A program made the translations under genes and the position numbers. Positions 37,947-49,872 of a stretch of 64,000 bases of DNA are shown in pieces (positions within the stretch are counted from its first letter, which is position 1; each line of letters starts with the position of its first letter). Below the pieces are notes generated by a model that was not told the origin of the DNA, did no database searches, and saw nothing but the letters and a program-made list of their open reading frames with translations. Origin of the DNA: Mnemiopsis leidyi (taxonomy: Eukaryota > Ctenophora > Tentaculata > Lobata > Bolinopsidae); assembly GCA_000226015.1 (NCBI GenBank), contig JH155038.1, positions 3,227 through 67,226 on the forward strand, in the 5' to 3' direction.

Positions 37947-39050
37947 CTTTCATTGCTGTTTAAATCTCACTGGGCAAGGCAAGTGTAAGTGATTTTGGTC
38001 TATCACCAAGGGCTTAGAAACTGAAAATAGTGAGGACTATTATAAGAAAGTACCAGTACCAGGTACCTGACAATTTAATCAAAATTTCACAATTCCTGGG
38101 ACTGTTCTATAATTGAGCAATGTTGATGCAAATATGTGGAATCCAGATAGTGGACACTAAAAAAACGACTGATGGAAGACAAACAAAATTTATTGGAACT
38201 CCGGCTGTTTATATTGCAGCTGTCATTCCCCTCATGCAAACTTTATGTGAACTGGCAAACAGTTTGCCAAGAGTTTACATAACCAGTCTGGATGCCCAGG
38301 GCCAGGTTACCAAAAATTGTAAGCTGAAGTCACTTTTTAGCATGAGAAATGATCATGTTTTTGACCTCAGAAATGATCATGTGTTTGACCTCAGGTATTT
38401 GTGTTTTCATTTACAAATAAAAAGTTGTGGATTCCAACATGCTGAAGTTAAGAAGTTTGGACCTTCTAGGATTATTTCAATTTAACCCATCAAATTAACA
38501 TGCTCAAAAATTGGTTTTATTTTTAGTGTTATAATAATTTATTAGTAATATGGCGTATGATTCTTGGTCTATGCATGTAAGACATAAGAGTTTTAATATA
38601 GATTAGTCTCACATAACAAAAGTAAAACAATTATTTTATGAACAAAAAGTAAGGTGGAGATATGAGCTCATTAACCAAATGGGCTGATGATAGGATCCCA
38701 GCATCCCTATAAATTCAACTAAAAATAAACAGCATTATGATACTGGGGCAGCTGAAAAGAGAAACACAAAAAATTAGAGAAACACAAAAATTTTTATTTA
38801 TCGCCACAATCAATTTATAAAATATATTCTAACTCTGTTACGTCACATAAAGTTTAAATTAGATTCAAATTATGGATAATAGTAATAATAATTAAGTTAT
38901 CAAAAAGCTGAAGTATCATAAAGATTATTTCCTAGCAAACAACAGGTTGGCAAAGAACTTACAAGGCATACACAACCAATTTTTGGCAAACTAGAAAAAT
39001 AATTATGAACTTAAGAAAATTTAATCCTTTAAGAAAAGCTTTTATTGCAA
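37947..39050. other. 5' flank of the dynein gene and intergenic DNA
   Basis: This holds the promoter side of the minus-strand dynein gene. No TATA box or X-box palindrome stands out next to ATG 37946. A repeat copy at 38405-38510 is present. Other open frames are short and featureless. Confidence 0.4.
38405..38510 (+). repeat. Dispersed repeat copy B
   Basis: The sequence tcatttacaaata, then ggattccaacatgctgaa, then catcaaattaacatgctcaa matches 22700-22806 with scattered substitutions and small indels. Same orientation as copy A. Confidence 0.65.
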
Positions 39051-39059
39051 GGTGATGAT

Positions 39060-39790
39060 TATGGTAAGCGTAGTGTATCATCAATGCTCATTGATGGCCG
39101 AATGGGATGGACATGGTGCTTGCAGGGGAGCAAAGGACAACTTAGTGAGCTCGGATTTAAGTCCATTGACTTCATTGACAAGCTTCCTAATATCAGTCTG
39201 ACATGATTCATGCATCTGTTTGAGCTCTGCTTCAATGCATTTGATACTAGTCTCATTGGACAGCATAGACATACTGCCGGCAATATTATCATTATCTGCT
39301 ATGTGTTTGATGTTAGATGCTGCAACAGGGACCTCAGCTCAAGTGCATGAACTGCTGTCTACAATGTCAGTGGTAGCAACAAGATCAGTGTAGAAGGGGC
39401 ATAACCAACTAAGGAGTTTGTTAATCTCATTCTCCTCAAGGCCATCCAGCGTGACACACTCTGAGTGCCAGTACTGATGGTATCTGCTACAGTCAATCTT
39501 CCAGCTGCACAAGCTTTGGTCACAAGGGCACTTGCTGAGATCAAACTAAGAGTTGCAGAGTGATAAACACGAATCAGTTGTGTCTATAGATACTTCACAC
39601 TGTTTCCAAGCAGTGCCAGACTTACTTTTAATCTTGGCTGCAGTAGGGCTAGTCACAGGTTAGCGGCTGGAGGACCCTGATGTGGTTTCCTCCTTTGAGA
39701 GCCAGTTACCAAGGGAGATGGTGTTCGAGGGATTGGTGTCTGATTCCCTCCTGCTCTTCCCTCCTAGAACTCGTAGCCATATAAACAGCA
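39060..39790 (-). mobile_element. Decayed PHD-finger plus coiled-coil coding remnant, perhaps a LINE ORF1
   Basis: On the minus strand one frame near 39360-39550 gives a cysteine-rich segment (SKCPCDQSLCSWKIDC, then HQYWHSECVTLDGL, then LSWLCPFY) shaped like the second half of a PHD finger. A different frame near 39081-39272 gives a heptad-like stretch (IEAELKQMHESCQTDIRKLV). PHD plus coiled-coil is found in ORF1 proteins of some animal non-LTR retrotransposons, so a dead element is the best guess. The region has decayed and has no reverse transcriptase beside it. A degraded host gene is the alternative. Confidence 0.4.
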
Positions 39791-40479
39791 AACATACAGA
39801 TAACAAGTGTACAACTTCATTTTAAGATTCAGACTTATGGGTTCAGACTTATTAACAACTCTTTTAGGAAATTGCTTCTAAGCTATTTGACATGTGCCAA
39901 AGCTTTAAAAATGTTCGCATGCAGTGGGAAATATAGACACATTTTACTAGTGCTTTGGCAAGCAACTTTCACACAACCAGGGCTACCCTAATAAAGTATA
40001 TTGCACTTATTGCAATGGTGTAAAAAGGTGTTGTACTATCACCCTTGCAAATTAATTCTAGAACCTACATATCACCTACCTAATCCGCGTAGGACAAAGC
40101 TAAAATTTGGAATACTTACTTCCTACCACAGTGTCACCGATAAGATAGCACTGTCATAGCTCACATATGGTGAGCACCTATTGCCAAAATGGTGCAAAAT
40201 CAACTTCAAATGCATAATTTCTTTAAAAATCGCCTGCAGCAAGCTGATTTGACTTTTAATAACAGGAACATCAAGAGGAAAGCATCACTTTGTGCGTTTA
40301 GGGTCTCCAAGGGAGCATTGTTGGCAAATTTTCAGATGACATGCCCCTCCCCCAGTTTTAAGCATGTCCCCTCACCCCTGCTCAATCTTCAAAGACACGC
40401 AGATAACGTGGTCAGCTGATCTAAGAGCAACAATATGCAGCTTTAAGAGCGGAAGTCTGAACTGGTGATCCACAAGCAC

Positions 40480-40650
40480 AAGCCTGGTATTCGTATTTGT
40501 ACTTGTTACACCTGTACCTAGGCTTTTACAGTTATACAAAAAGGGCTCCAGGAAGATTATAGATCTTTTGATGGGGACCCTCCTCATTTCTCCCTCAACC
40601 GCAGTTTCCCGGTTTTTCGGCTCAGTCGACCTAAGAAGATTGCATACACA
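40480..40650 (-). mobile_element. SINE copy 1, tail part only
   Basis: Shares cacctgtacctaggctttta, the cctcctcattt...ccctcaa block and the gtttcccggtttttcggctc block with the copies at 42540-42722 and 63250-63518, with diverged bases. The tRNA-like head is missing, as in a 5'-truncated copy. Confidence 0.65.
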
Positions 40651-40786
40651 CCCTTAACAAACCCCATGTTGTCTTGCTCCAGGAATTACCTTTATTTCCT
40701 GTTACTATAAGCTACTGGTTACTATAAGCTACTGGTTACAGTAGGATAAACTGTGTGGTACCATATATGATTTGATTGAAACTATT

Positions 40787-41725
40787 CGGGTAACACCTCG
40801 ACAATTCATTGAGTTGAATTGGTTTTGATATGATTACTAATATTCTACAAATTTGGCTTTAGTTAGGTGCCCAATCAAAAGAATGTATTTCTAATACTGG
40901 ATGCACCCTGCATTACAAGAGCAGCTTCTTAATAATGATAAATTATTTAGTTTGAAATTACATTGTGATGCAAAATGTTCTAATTACAATTACAATTACA
41001 CTTCATCAGCAGGTGAGGCTCTGAAACCCTCAGAGAGTATCAAAGATTTGAGTGTTTCATGATCTTAGCCGGTCCCGCCATCTCTGTGAAACAGTACTAA
41101 CCAAAGCTAAAAATGCATAGCACCATGGACGCTGAGATTTTTGAAGACGTGAAAAGGATGTCATGCTGACCCAAACCACTTGTACAAAGCATCCTTGAAT
41201 TCAGATCTATGATTATTGGAAAAGAATGAAGAAAAAATCCCTTTATGGTTTTGCACCGATAGACGTCAGCGCTACATCTGCACAAACTTGCCTGGTACGT
41301 CAGTCCTTGTTGTCTTGTTTGACATTGTCAAACCCGTGCTTGGGGACTTCAAGCTAATTGCTGCTTTGCGGAGGAAAACGTAGAAAGAGCCGCGCAACGC
41401 CCGGTAAACCAGGTGCTTACGCCGCGCGCGGCGGCTGCTACGTGGCTAGTTTTTCCAGCCACTGCACCTAGCCTCTGGTGGCGCGCGCGTTGTACGGCAG
41501 TTTGCTAAACACGTATATCCCTGTGCGAGCTTAGGACGGACGCGTGACGCAAAAGCCCCTGATAGGGCGCGAGCCACAGGGCTATGTTGGCTTAGCAATA
41601 CGGCAGTGCTCCCCTTCCTGACATTTTATTTTCATAGAATGAGGCCGAGGGTCGGAAAAAGTCAGACAATGCGCGCAAAAAGGCTTTGGCCCGGAATAGA
41701 TCAATTATTGTCGAGGTGTTACCCG
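40787..41725. mobile_element. 939-bp TIR element with GC-rich core (non-autonomous DNA transposon)
   Basis: Perfect 19-bp terminal inverted repeats: cgggtaacacctcgacaat at the left end (40787-40805) and its reverse complement ending at 41725. There is no transposase frame inside. The left part is AT-rich; 41390-41570 is strongly GC- and CpG-rich with gcgcgc runs. No clear target-site duplication was found (flanks actatt and ttaatc), so the superfamily is not assigned. The perfect TIRs suggest a fairly recent insertion. Confidence 0.75.
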
Positions 41726-41729
41726 TTAA

Positions 41730-43985
41730 TCAGGTGTTATCTCAAACTTTTTGAGTGACGTAAAATTCTATCGATAACATTTACGTGTACTTTTTCAGAA
41801 TGATTATGAACGTGTCTGTTCGAAATTATTTCGAGAAAAAAGTTTCCTAAAATATCGCATTTCTTAGTCATACAGAGAAAAGTAACATTCAAATCAGAAC
41901 TGTTATGAGACTGAATAACTATCCACTATCAAGAACGATCAAGCTCAAGCAAATTAAAACAGCTCATACTGCTAAAGAAATCACAGACGATACTCTCAGA
42001 GCACAGAACGTGGCTATGAATTTGGTTTCGTAATTGACACATCAGCATTTGATCATTTCCCTCACTTACAGTGTAAGTCGTAAGACCCCTGTCATCAGAA
42101 ATTTTAGACATAGGAACAAACCCACAGCAGCTTACAAAAAACCCCACCAAGCAGAGTAACTCTTAAACAAACTTAGTGTCTGATCCACATGCTTCACGCA
42201 AAAATGCAGCAAATTCAGTGTGAAAAGTTATAATTCATATTAATATGATGAAGCAAGACTCCTTGAGTGTGAGGCCGTGAGCTCCCTCCCTTTTTTTTTT
42301 TAATTCATATTAATATGTGTCAATTGGCTATCGCGCTCAGTGGTTCCTACATATTACTAGCGAACTTAGTAAAGTTATATTCACACAAATTATTTCCATA
42401 TATGCCTTGAGCTCATTTAATTTGGACACTCCAACAGCCACATGTTACACAAGTGTAACGGCCAATTACAGGAGGCCGAATGTACAATTATACATACACG
42501 CCAGTGACGGTTAAGGTAGTGTGTACCATACTTTTTTACTGCAATGGGCAGCTACTCATTTAACCCTCAATCACGGTTTCCCGATCATTCGGCTGAGTCC
42601 ACCGAAGAAGGTTGCATAGGCAAATGCCCTTAGCGCACTTCTCTAGGACTGGCAGATACGGGATTTGAACCCCTGATCTCCTGCATGGCAGCCGAGAAGG
42701 AAACCACTACACCAACAGCCCATAAAATCAATGTTGAGAATTAAGTGAGCCTTTTACTGACTTATACGAAGAAGAGAATTTAAGTAGGCCTGTTTTACGA
42801 AAATCATTCCACAGCCATGCAGATTTGTACAAGATCTGGTCTGTTGGAGATGGTGTAATTAGCAGATTATCTTTTCTGTTGGAGAACTTAAACAAGTAGT
42901 ACAAAGATACGGGTGTACGTGATTTTACAAGCGTAAATAATTCCATTAAACAGCGGTATCTGTATAGATTTTCAACAGCTAATAGTTCGTGTTTGATGAA
43001 GAGTGGATTCTTTTACATGGAGCTCATTACCTAAATGTTGTGATTTGATCATTATCTGACTTAGAACCTGCCCACCCTTCTCCCCCCACCCCTGCTCACT
43101 TATTCCTAAAAAGAGCCATAAAGAGGAGCCCATGCATCTATATTGGGAAAACTATATAGAATCCAAACTAGGAACCAGATACTAATGTTCTTTTCTCTAA
43201 TGTTCTTTTCTCTAACAGAATACTTTAAATCCTGTAGGTACAAATTTCATGCTGAAGGCCTTTCATTTGGGGAGCAGTATTGACTATTAATACTCTGGCT
43301 CTAGGTCATCTGCAGAACCCTCAGAAATTCCTACACTGCTGCAGCAACTAATTGATTGTACATTTTTAGTGACTTTTCTTACAAGGATCAGGCTAAAATC
43401 AACAGCTGTCGTGTCAACAGCTTGCTCTTACCAAAGCACTTTTGCATGTGTTGCACCCCATTAGGTGAAGTCAAATGCTGCAATAGAGCTGATAGCAACC
43501 TGCCCAAACACTAAGATGATGAGCGGAATAGCCACTCTGAGTCCCCCATTCACCTGATATCCCAGGGGCTACATAAAATTTATAGCAAGACACACCCTTG
43601 CAGCCTATAGGGTTCTTCACTCATGGATTAGCAGAGCTCAATTGGTGACAAGAGGTACTGCATCACCTTTTTTTCAAGCACCACCCATCTTAATCAGATC
43701 CCAAAAAATCATTTGGACAACCGATGCCAATTACCAGGTTGACGAATCCATACACACCCGTCATTGATAAGATAGATCCATTCGTCGCATGTGGCATACC
43801 TTAATTGATAATTTCATTTATAGTCTTAACGATCCCTGACAAAAATTGTTAGGGAATTGTGTGAAAATTAGCTCCTCGAGACACATTTAAAGTTAAAATT
43901 TGACTAACTTTCCAAAAACAGCTTTATCTCGGCAACGGTTTGATTATTATAAACACCCTTTGGAGAGAGTATTTATGCTCCTACA
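41730..43985. other. Intergenic DNA without genes
   Basis: No supported gene. Contains SINE copy 2 and a 17-bp direct repeat (taattcatattaatatg at 42232-42248 and 42300-42316) that brackets a short segment ending in a T run. The rest is unique AT-rich sequence. Confidence 0.45.
42540..42722 (-). mobile_element. tRNA-derived SINE copy 2 with A and B boxes
   Basis: Read on the minus strand it begins with a tRNA-like head. A box TGGTGTAGTGGTT is at 42702-42714 and B box GGTTCAAATCC at 42661-42671, about 30 bp apart, as in polymerase III promoters. It continues into the family body shared with copies 1 and 3 (gaccgggaaaccgtgattga-type text). It is not a functional tRNA: no cloverleaf could be drawn over the flanks. 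Confidence 0.8.
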
Positions 43986-43996
43986 GCATTTATAAC

Positions 43997-44462
43997 CAGT
44001 GGCGAAAATTTACTTTGTGCCCCCCCCCCCCCCCGCTGAATGCAATTTGCCGCCCCCTTTCTGGAGCGGGCTTGCTTTGCTCGCCGAAATTTGTCCGTTG
44101 AGCAGCATACTCTCATTGTACATTAATTTGAGTTTCTACACTAGGATGTGAGTATTCAGCTCAGCGGCGTAACGATACCCTGGCAGGGCCAAACTGTCAT
44201 AAAAGTATGGGACAAATTTGCTAGATTAACTGCGCGACTAGCAAAATCGCGTGTTTGGTTTAATAACTTCGCTATTTATTTAGATTTTTCAAAAATAGCT
44301 CCCAGTAAGCTCTTACACCAGGGGCGCCACTTAGGGACGCCTTTTTACTGCTACAACGCCACTGATTCAGCTACTTCGAAGCGGCTAGATCATGTGTAGG
44401 GCGGCACTTTGCCGCCCCCCCCCCGGCTAGCGGGGTTAGTGGGGGCGGTCGTTCCGCCACCG
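43997..44462. mobile_element. hAT-type MITE (outer), interrupted by a second hAT MITE
   Basis: Starts cagtggcgaaaa, ends ttccgccaccg (imperfect short TIRs of CAGTGGCG type), and is flanked by the identical 8-bp target-site duplications tttataac (43989-43996 and 44463-44470). An 8-bp TSD and CAG-starting TIRs are hAT hallmarks. It contains C runs (around 44022-44035 and 44415-44424) and no transposase. Without the 211 bp contributed by the inner insertion it would be about 255 bp. Confidence 0.85.
44162..44364. mobile_element. hAT-type MITE (inner, 203 bp)
   Basis: Starts cagcggcgtaacg, ends acaacgccactg, and is flanked by the identical 8-bp duplications attcagct (44154-44161 and 44365-44372). 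It lies wholly inside the outer MITE, so it inserted later. There is no coding capacity; it must have been moved by a transposase in trans. Confidence 0.88.
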
Positions 44463-44961
44463 TTTATAACTTAGAAAATAAAGAAACCTCTGAAAATTTT
44501 CAAGCGGATTATTCGTCCAATGCGTGTTCTTAAAAATCAGGTTTAGGCATCCAAAACCTATTTAAGGTAAATTTAAAATTTATAACATTTCCAAGTGGGG
44601 CACGAAAGGTCGACCTTTTTCAACCCTGATATTAATGAGATAAAAAGTTAGCAATTTTAAGTAAAATTTGACGGCGAATTCGATGGCAACAACCCCAAAA
44701 CCAATTTAAAATCATTAAAATTTTTCAGCAAAAAGATACTGATGTGTGTCTTATCTGGCTGGAGCACGCTTTGCGGTTCCACCTGATAAATTTTGTGCGA
44801 AGATGTTTAAAAATATTGAAAATTTACGACTCCACCCAACAGTTACCGTTCTCTACAATTTAAGATTTGATTTCAGTAACTAACTTTCTTCTCTTAGAAA
44901 TTTTTCTCGTCCCTTAGAAGTATCCTAACTAACAATTCAAGCTAGTTCTGTATGATTGGGC

Positions 44962-47900
44962 ATGGTAGTGGAAGGTCCAAATAAGATACACAAGTTAGTG
45001 AGACTATTCCATGATCTCATTGAACGAGGAGATGTTATTGAATGTGAGAAACTTCACAAGAAACACAACCTGGATGTAAACATACCGCTGGTACGATTTA
45101 AAACACGGCAGGCATTTTAGGATTGTATAATTTACAGTTTGACATGTCTGTAGTTTACATTTTATCTGTACTCGAACATTTTTCCTTGTCACTTTTGATT
45201 CGATGTATTTGATGAACGTGAAAGAAAAATTCTTTGAGAGCACTATATTTATCTCATTTTCTTCTAAAGTTTATGAATACCTGCTTTCAAACAGGGAAAA
45301 GAGAAGTTTACGGCGCTACACAAAGCATGTTACTACGGACATTTGGAGTGCGTACACTGGCTGGTATGGCACACTGCTGATGTAAATGTGAAGTCCGTAC
45401 AGGGCTGGACTCCTGCTCATATAGCTGCAATACGGGGCAAGGATCAGTGTGTTGAGGTAATTTAACTGATTTTGTTTCTTTGGAACCAATCAGTGCCGGT
45501 GAGGTGAGGTTCTAACGACCCCAATAACAAAAAAATTATATAATACAGTTAATTACTGATGAACAGGCAGATAAATATATATAGGAGCTCTGGCCAGCCT
45601 CCGAAAGCCGATAAGCTCTGTGTGCAGCTAAATCAGAAAATAAGTAATATGAGTTCAACAAATATGCTCCTGTCCCTCTCTCGAACGTAAATTGTGCACC
45701 TTATTAATAACAAAACTGGTCAGAAAAACCAAACACGTTGCACTCACACACGCACAAATTTAATCAGATCTCAAATCTCAATCATACTGCGTCATGGGTC
45801 CCTGCTGTAGTAGTCTTTAGTGCAACCTTTACATTTATAATTCATTAGTCTGGTGACTGGTGAGAAGTACTGGTGGCGGTTCCTTTGCCCCGTAGCTCAC
45901 ATAACGACTAGCTTGTGAAGAACATCTCGCATTGATTGAACAGTGCTGAGTTATCAAATTTGAAACACAAGAAAATATAATACAAGAATGCATAGTATAT
46001 ACTACTTCCGCACTAAACACTTGAAGATTTAAATGTGTGCCTAACCGGTTGAGCTTAGTCACCGAGGAACTATGATGTACGACATGGTAAACAAGTCATG
46101 AAAGCTAAGTGGTTCCATGCAGTCCAATTTATAATAGTGCAACCTTTGCCATTTTCTACCATTTACCATTATCTTCTAAAAACTTTCATCTCTGATGTAA
46201 TGGTACTTGCTGCTGTCCGCGCTTACCTTCTGTTTGAGTTCTGTTACCAACTTGCCGTAAGCGACTCTTTTCACTTTCGACCTACCAGGTGCTTATAAAC
46301 ATACATACATGTTACATGGCGAGATCTCCATCCAAAAGGATTAGTCTGCGTCTGCTGTGTCAATTGTCGGTATCATACAGCTTATAAACACACTTCCAGT
46401 AATCGAACGAGTTTCGTTTAAGTCCACTTGCTTTGCTCAAGAATAGCTTGATTGCTTCTTGGCTCGCAAGTGTCACCTTAATTAGTCTATGTCTGCTGCC
46501 ACTTTAAGAGTGTCGGCCACTTGAAAAGTCGCAAAAATCTGGGGTCTTTGAAAAGCTATTATTTTTAACAATTGATTGACAGTGTTTGTAACGTTCTTCA
46601 CAAGGTTAATGTCTCGCTCGTCAGTTTTGCTGGTGGAATAATTTGTTTTTAATGAAACTTGTACTGAAGTTGAGAGGGACTGGTACTTTAAAGATTGTTC
46701 CAGGTAGCAGAATTCTAAAACTTTTGCGTAATTAAATTTATCTCCTGATAATTTTGCGGCAAATCACTGACATTATTGAGACATACAGATCAGCTGACGA
46801 CGATTAACACATGTTTATTGAAAGCTTCTCCAAAATCAAAACTTGTATCTATTTATGTCTATCAACCCCCCTACAAGTCATACAGATCAATATAAATAAA
46901 TATACCACCTTCAGGGGCTGCTATGTCACAAAGCAGATATGACTGTTCAAGACGAAGGTGGACAGTGTCCAATACATTTAGCAGCCGCTCACGGGAACAC
47001 TTTCACTCTACAAACTATCTGTAGAAAAGGAGGCGACCTACACCTCAGAGACATTAATGGGTGGAGAGCTATACACCATGCTGCATACAACGGCAAACTT
47101 GGTATTGTTGCTACTCGTTTTTTCAACTACTGGCATGACTTTCATCTTTGCATCCATCATTAATTAAATATTGTTGATTTAAGAGAGACATCTAGTGGTA
47201 GTGAGTGCTTCCAATAATACATTTCTCCCTGACATATTGATCTGACATATGTACAATGTACATTGTACACATTTTCCATTAAAACACTTACATATGACAG
47301 GTTGTGTGCAGACTATCGCTAAATGGGGCGGTGATCTCGACACAGTAACCTTGGTAACAGGAGATACGCCTCTACATCTTGCTGCTGCGCGCGGACATCT
47401 CCCTGTCGTGAAGTATATTATCTCTAACGTGGAGGATTGGGTGGAGATGTTGGCGGCGATTAACAACGATGCCGAGACCCCTCTAGAAAAAGCTATTTTT
47501 AGTGAAGAGCATGCTGTTGTAGACTATCTCTCAAACCTTCAAGTGAGCTGAAACTTTATTCAAACTTTATGTTTATGGCTTGGTCTAGATTTGTTGAACT
47601 GTGGTATGTATTTTGATGTTTTATTATGTTTTATTATAGACGTTTAGATGTCAAGAGGGCTTGCCAGTACCAAAATAATACCGATGTATCTCTATAATGT
47701 TGAGATAATCCGACTACCAACACTTCAGGTTAACGAGCTGAATGAGGTAGATGAGGGTTTTCCCCTTCATGTCGCAGCTGCCCAGGGGGACATATCAGCT
47801 CTAAAACGCATGATCGGTATTCGAACAGTCTTTGATATCTTCCAACATTGTATTCAATTTTAATTGGTATTTGGTTTTTTGTATACTCATTTGGTAATAC

Positions 47901-49275
47901 ACATAGTATAAGACTAAAATACATAGTATAAGACTGTAGAGAAAGAAAAACCCCAGGAAGCGGACTATATTCGGTCAGTGCTAGAGATGATCATCAGTCT
48001 ACTCCAGCTCACAAGGCTGCTGGGCACGGACAAGTTGAGGCACTTCGCTGGCTTATTGACAATGAGGCTGATGGTGAGAACGTTAGGTATTTAGTTGTTT
48101 TGATGTGATCTCTCTACCTTATGAGGCATCTCACACTGACTTACACTATATTTCAGTGGAGTTAGTCAATGCATCTGGTGAAAACGTAAAGGACGTAGCT
48201 AAGAGGTTTGGTAAAACACAGTGTGTAGAACTGCTTGGAGGTTACACCGAGGACGAAGAGGAAGAAACATCACCTGAAGGTAAACACAAGAAATATTTTC
48301 AAAACAGTTAACAAATACATCGAAGTAAAGTAAAAGTTTGTAAACTATGGACCTTCTATCTTTTTATCACTGTAAATTTGACACATCTAATATGTAGAGT
48401 TATTAGCAAGGGCTCTCAACAAAGTGGATGTGCTAGAAGAGGAGCTGAAAGAAGCTAAGATCGCGGTTAACCAACTTGGCGGTTCAATTCCGGCCGACAC
48501 AGTGCCGGAAAGAAATGCGGTTCTCTCAGAAGCACAGGTAATAAATGGGCGCGGCACGGTCACTACATAATTCGTATAACTTGTAACGCGCAATGTCCTT
48601 TTTATACGTAAAGCGTATCTGTCAGTAACGAGTGTGATACAATTTAAGTTAATTAATGTTTTATGCTATCTACATTGTATGAATTATTTGCAACTGGCAT
48701 TTTCTACAAGGAATTGCGAGAAATGCTGGAACATGAACGCATAAAACGAGAAAAGATGGAGGCAACTATTGTGGAGTTAAGAAACCAGGTTTGATGTAGC
48801 TTGTTTAATTTGAAGACGAGCCGCGCACGTACCTTGAAGATAAACTTGTTGAAACTTCAAGTACATCTAAACAAAGACAATTAACATGACATTATATGTA
48901 CACTGATCACGGCACGAAATGTTTACATAAGTTAACGAAATAGATATCTTGTAAGCTTGAAAGCTTCCGATAAAAGCATCTGCTATCATCTACACAACTG
49001 ACAATCATACAACAATCCATCTCACTATCTATAGTAAACCACAAACATCTGCACTTTCTCAGCTAAGTGAGTTGTCGAATAAAGAAGACACGCCCCTCCA
49101 CACTCCAGCTGAGAACTTATCAGACGACAGCAGCACATACAGCACAACATCCTCCTCGGTCTCCAGGAAGAGAAACTCGAGAAACTCTAAGAAAAGACGA
49201 AATGTTAAACCTCCATTGACCCGGGGAGTTTTTATAAGTACAAACAAGAGCAGCAGTGCCACTAGTGTCGAATGA
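44962..49275 (+). CDS. ANKRD42: Ankyrin-repeat protein, ANKRD42 (SARP) orthologue
   Basis: Ten exons with matching phases: 44962-45090, 45295-45456, 46915-47101, 47301-47542, 47729-47816, 47957-48073, 48157-48279, 48398-48537, 48711-48788 and 49063-49275 (TGA). They give 492 residues. Ankyrin repeats run through exons 2-7 (FTALHKACYYGHLECVHWLV, GWTPAHIAAIRGKDQCVE, CPIHLAAAHGNTFTLQ, GDTPLHLAAARGHLPVVKYI, STPAHKAAGHGQVEALRWLI). Then come an acidic linker (TEDEEEETSPE), a coiled coil (VDVLEEELKEAKIAVNQL, LREMLEHERIKREKMEATI) and a Ser-rich basic tail ending near RGVFISTNKSS. Human ANKRD42 has the same order and near-identical marks (HIAAIRGQDACVQ, a C-terminal coiled coil, then GGVFV near the end). 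It probably acts as a scaffold; molecular role in this animal is not known. The start is the ATG of MVVEGPNKIHKLV; another ATG 10 bp upstream is out of frame. AATAAA lies just after the stop. Confidence 0.9.
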
Positions 49276-49872
49276 ATAAATGAGAACCGGGCTTGGTCCC
49301 TGAATGATGATTATTGATTACACCATGTGATTGGTATAGGTTTATAATTTATTTATGATAATGCACAATTACAGTACAACGTTGCAAAACACTGGCCTTT
49401 TAAACAAGAATAAATTTATTGACAACTTTGCTCCAATTGTCTAGTGTCGATTGAGGTGATTTAGCAGACGCACAATTGAATAAAATGACCGCCATAGTTT
49501 TAAATGACATATCCCTCTGTACATACACCGCCGGTTTATTTTACAATTTCTTTTGATATACTGATATAGTTGTCGTTTCATTTAACTTTAGGACGGGGGG
49601 GGGGGGGGGGGACTATCACTAGGCACTCATCAGTTCCAAAATAAAAGATATCATTTCCGTTAAGAACACCAGAAAATAAGATCAGCAGCTGCCAACAAAA
49701 TAAAAAAGTCACTTTCACGCTTTAAATAGCGGTTGAGTAAAAATCTGTTTCCTTGGGAAAATCCGTACCTACAGTTAACGTAAATAACAATATCGACCAA
49801 AATAAAAATCTTAAGTTAAATTTATTTTTCCAAACACTAAGTTGCAAAAAGTCATAAACAAAACATTTCTGA
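49276..49872. other. Convergent intergenic gap between ANKRD42 and MRRF
   Basis: The two genes converge here, so this holds both 3' UTRs. It contains a G run of about 17 (near 49593-49610). No gene seen. Confidence 0.6.

Noticed and set aside
42232-42316. A retroposed insert between 17-bp direct repeats
   Set aside because: The T run is at the wrong end for the obvious orientation, and the repeat itself is a simple AT palindrome (catattaatatg). Chance or a local duplication is as likely.
42661-42720. A tRNA gene
   Set aside because: A and B boxes are present, but the sequence continues into the SINE body and no full cloverleaf forms.
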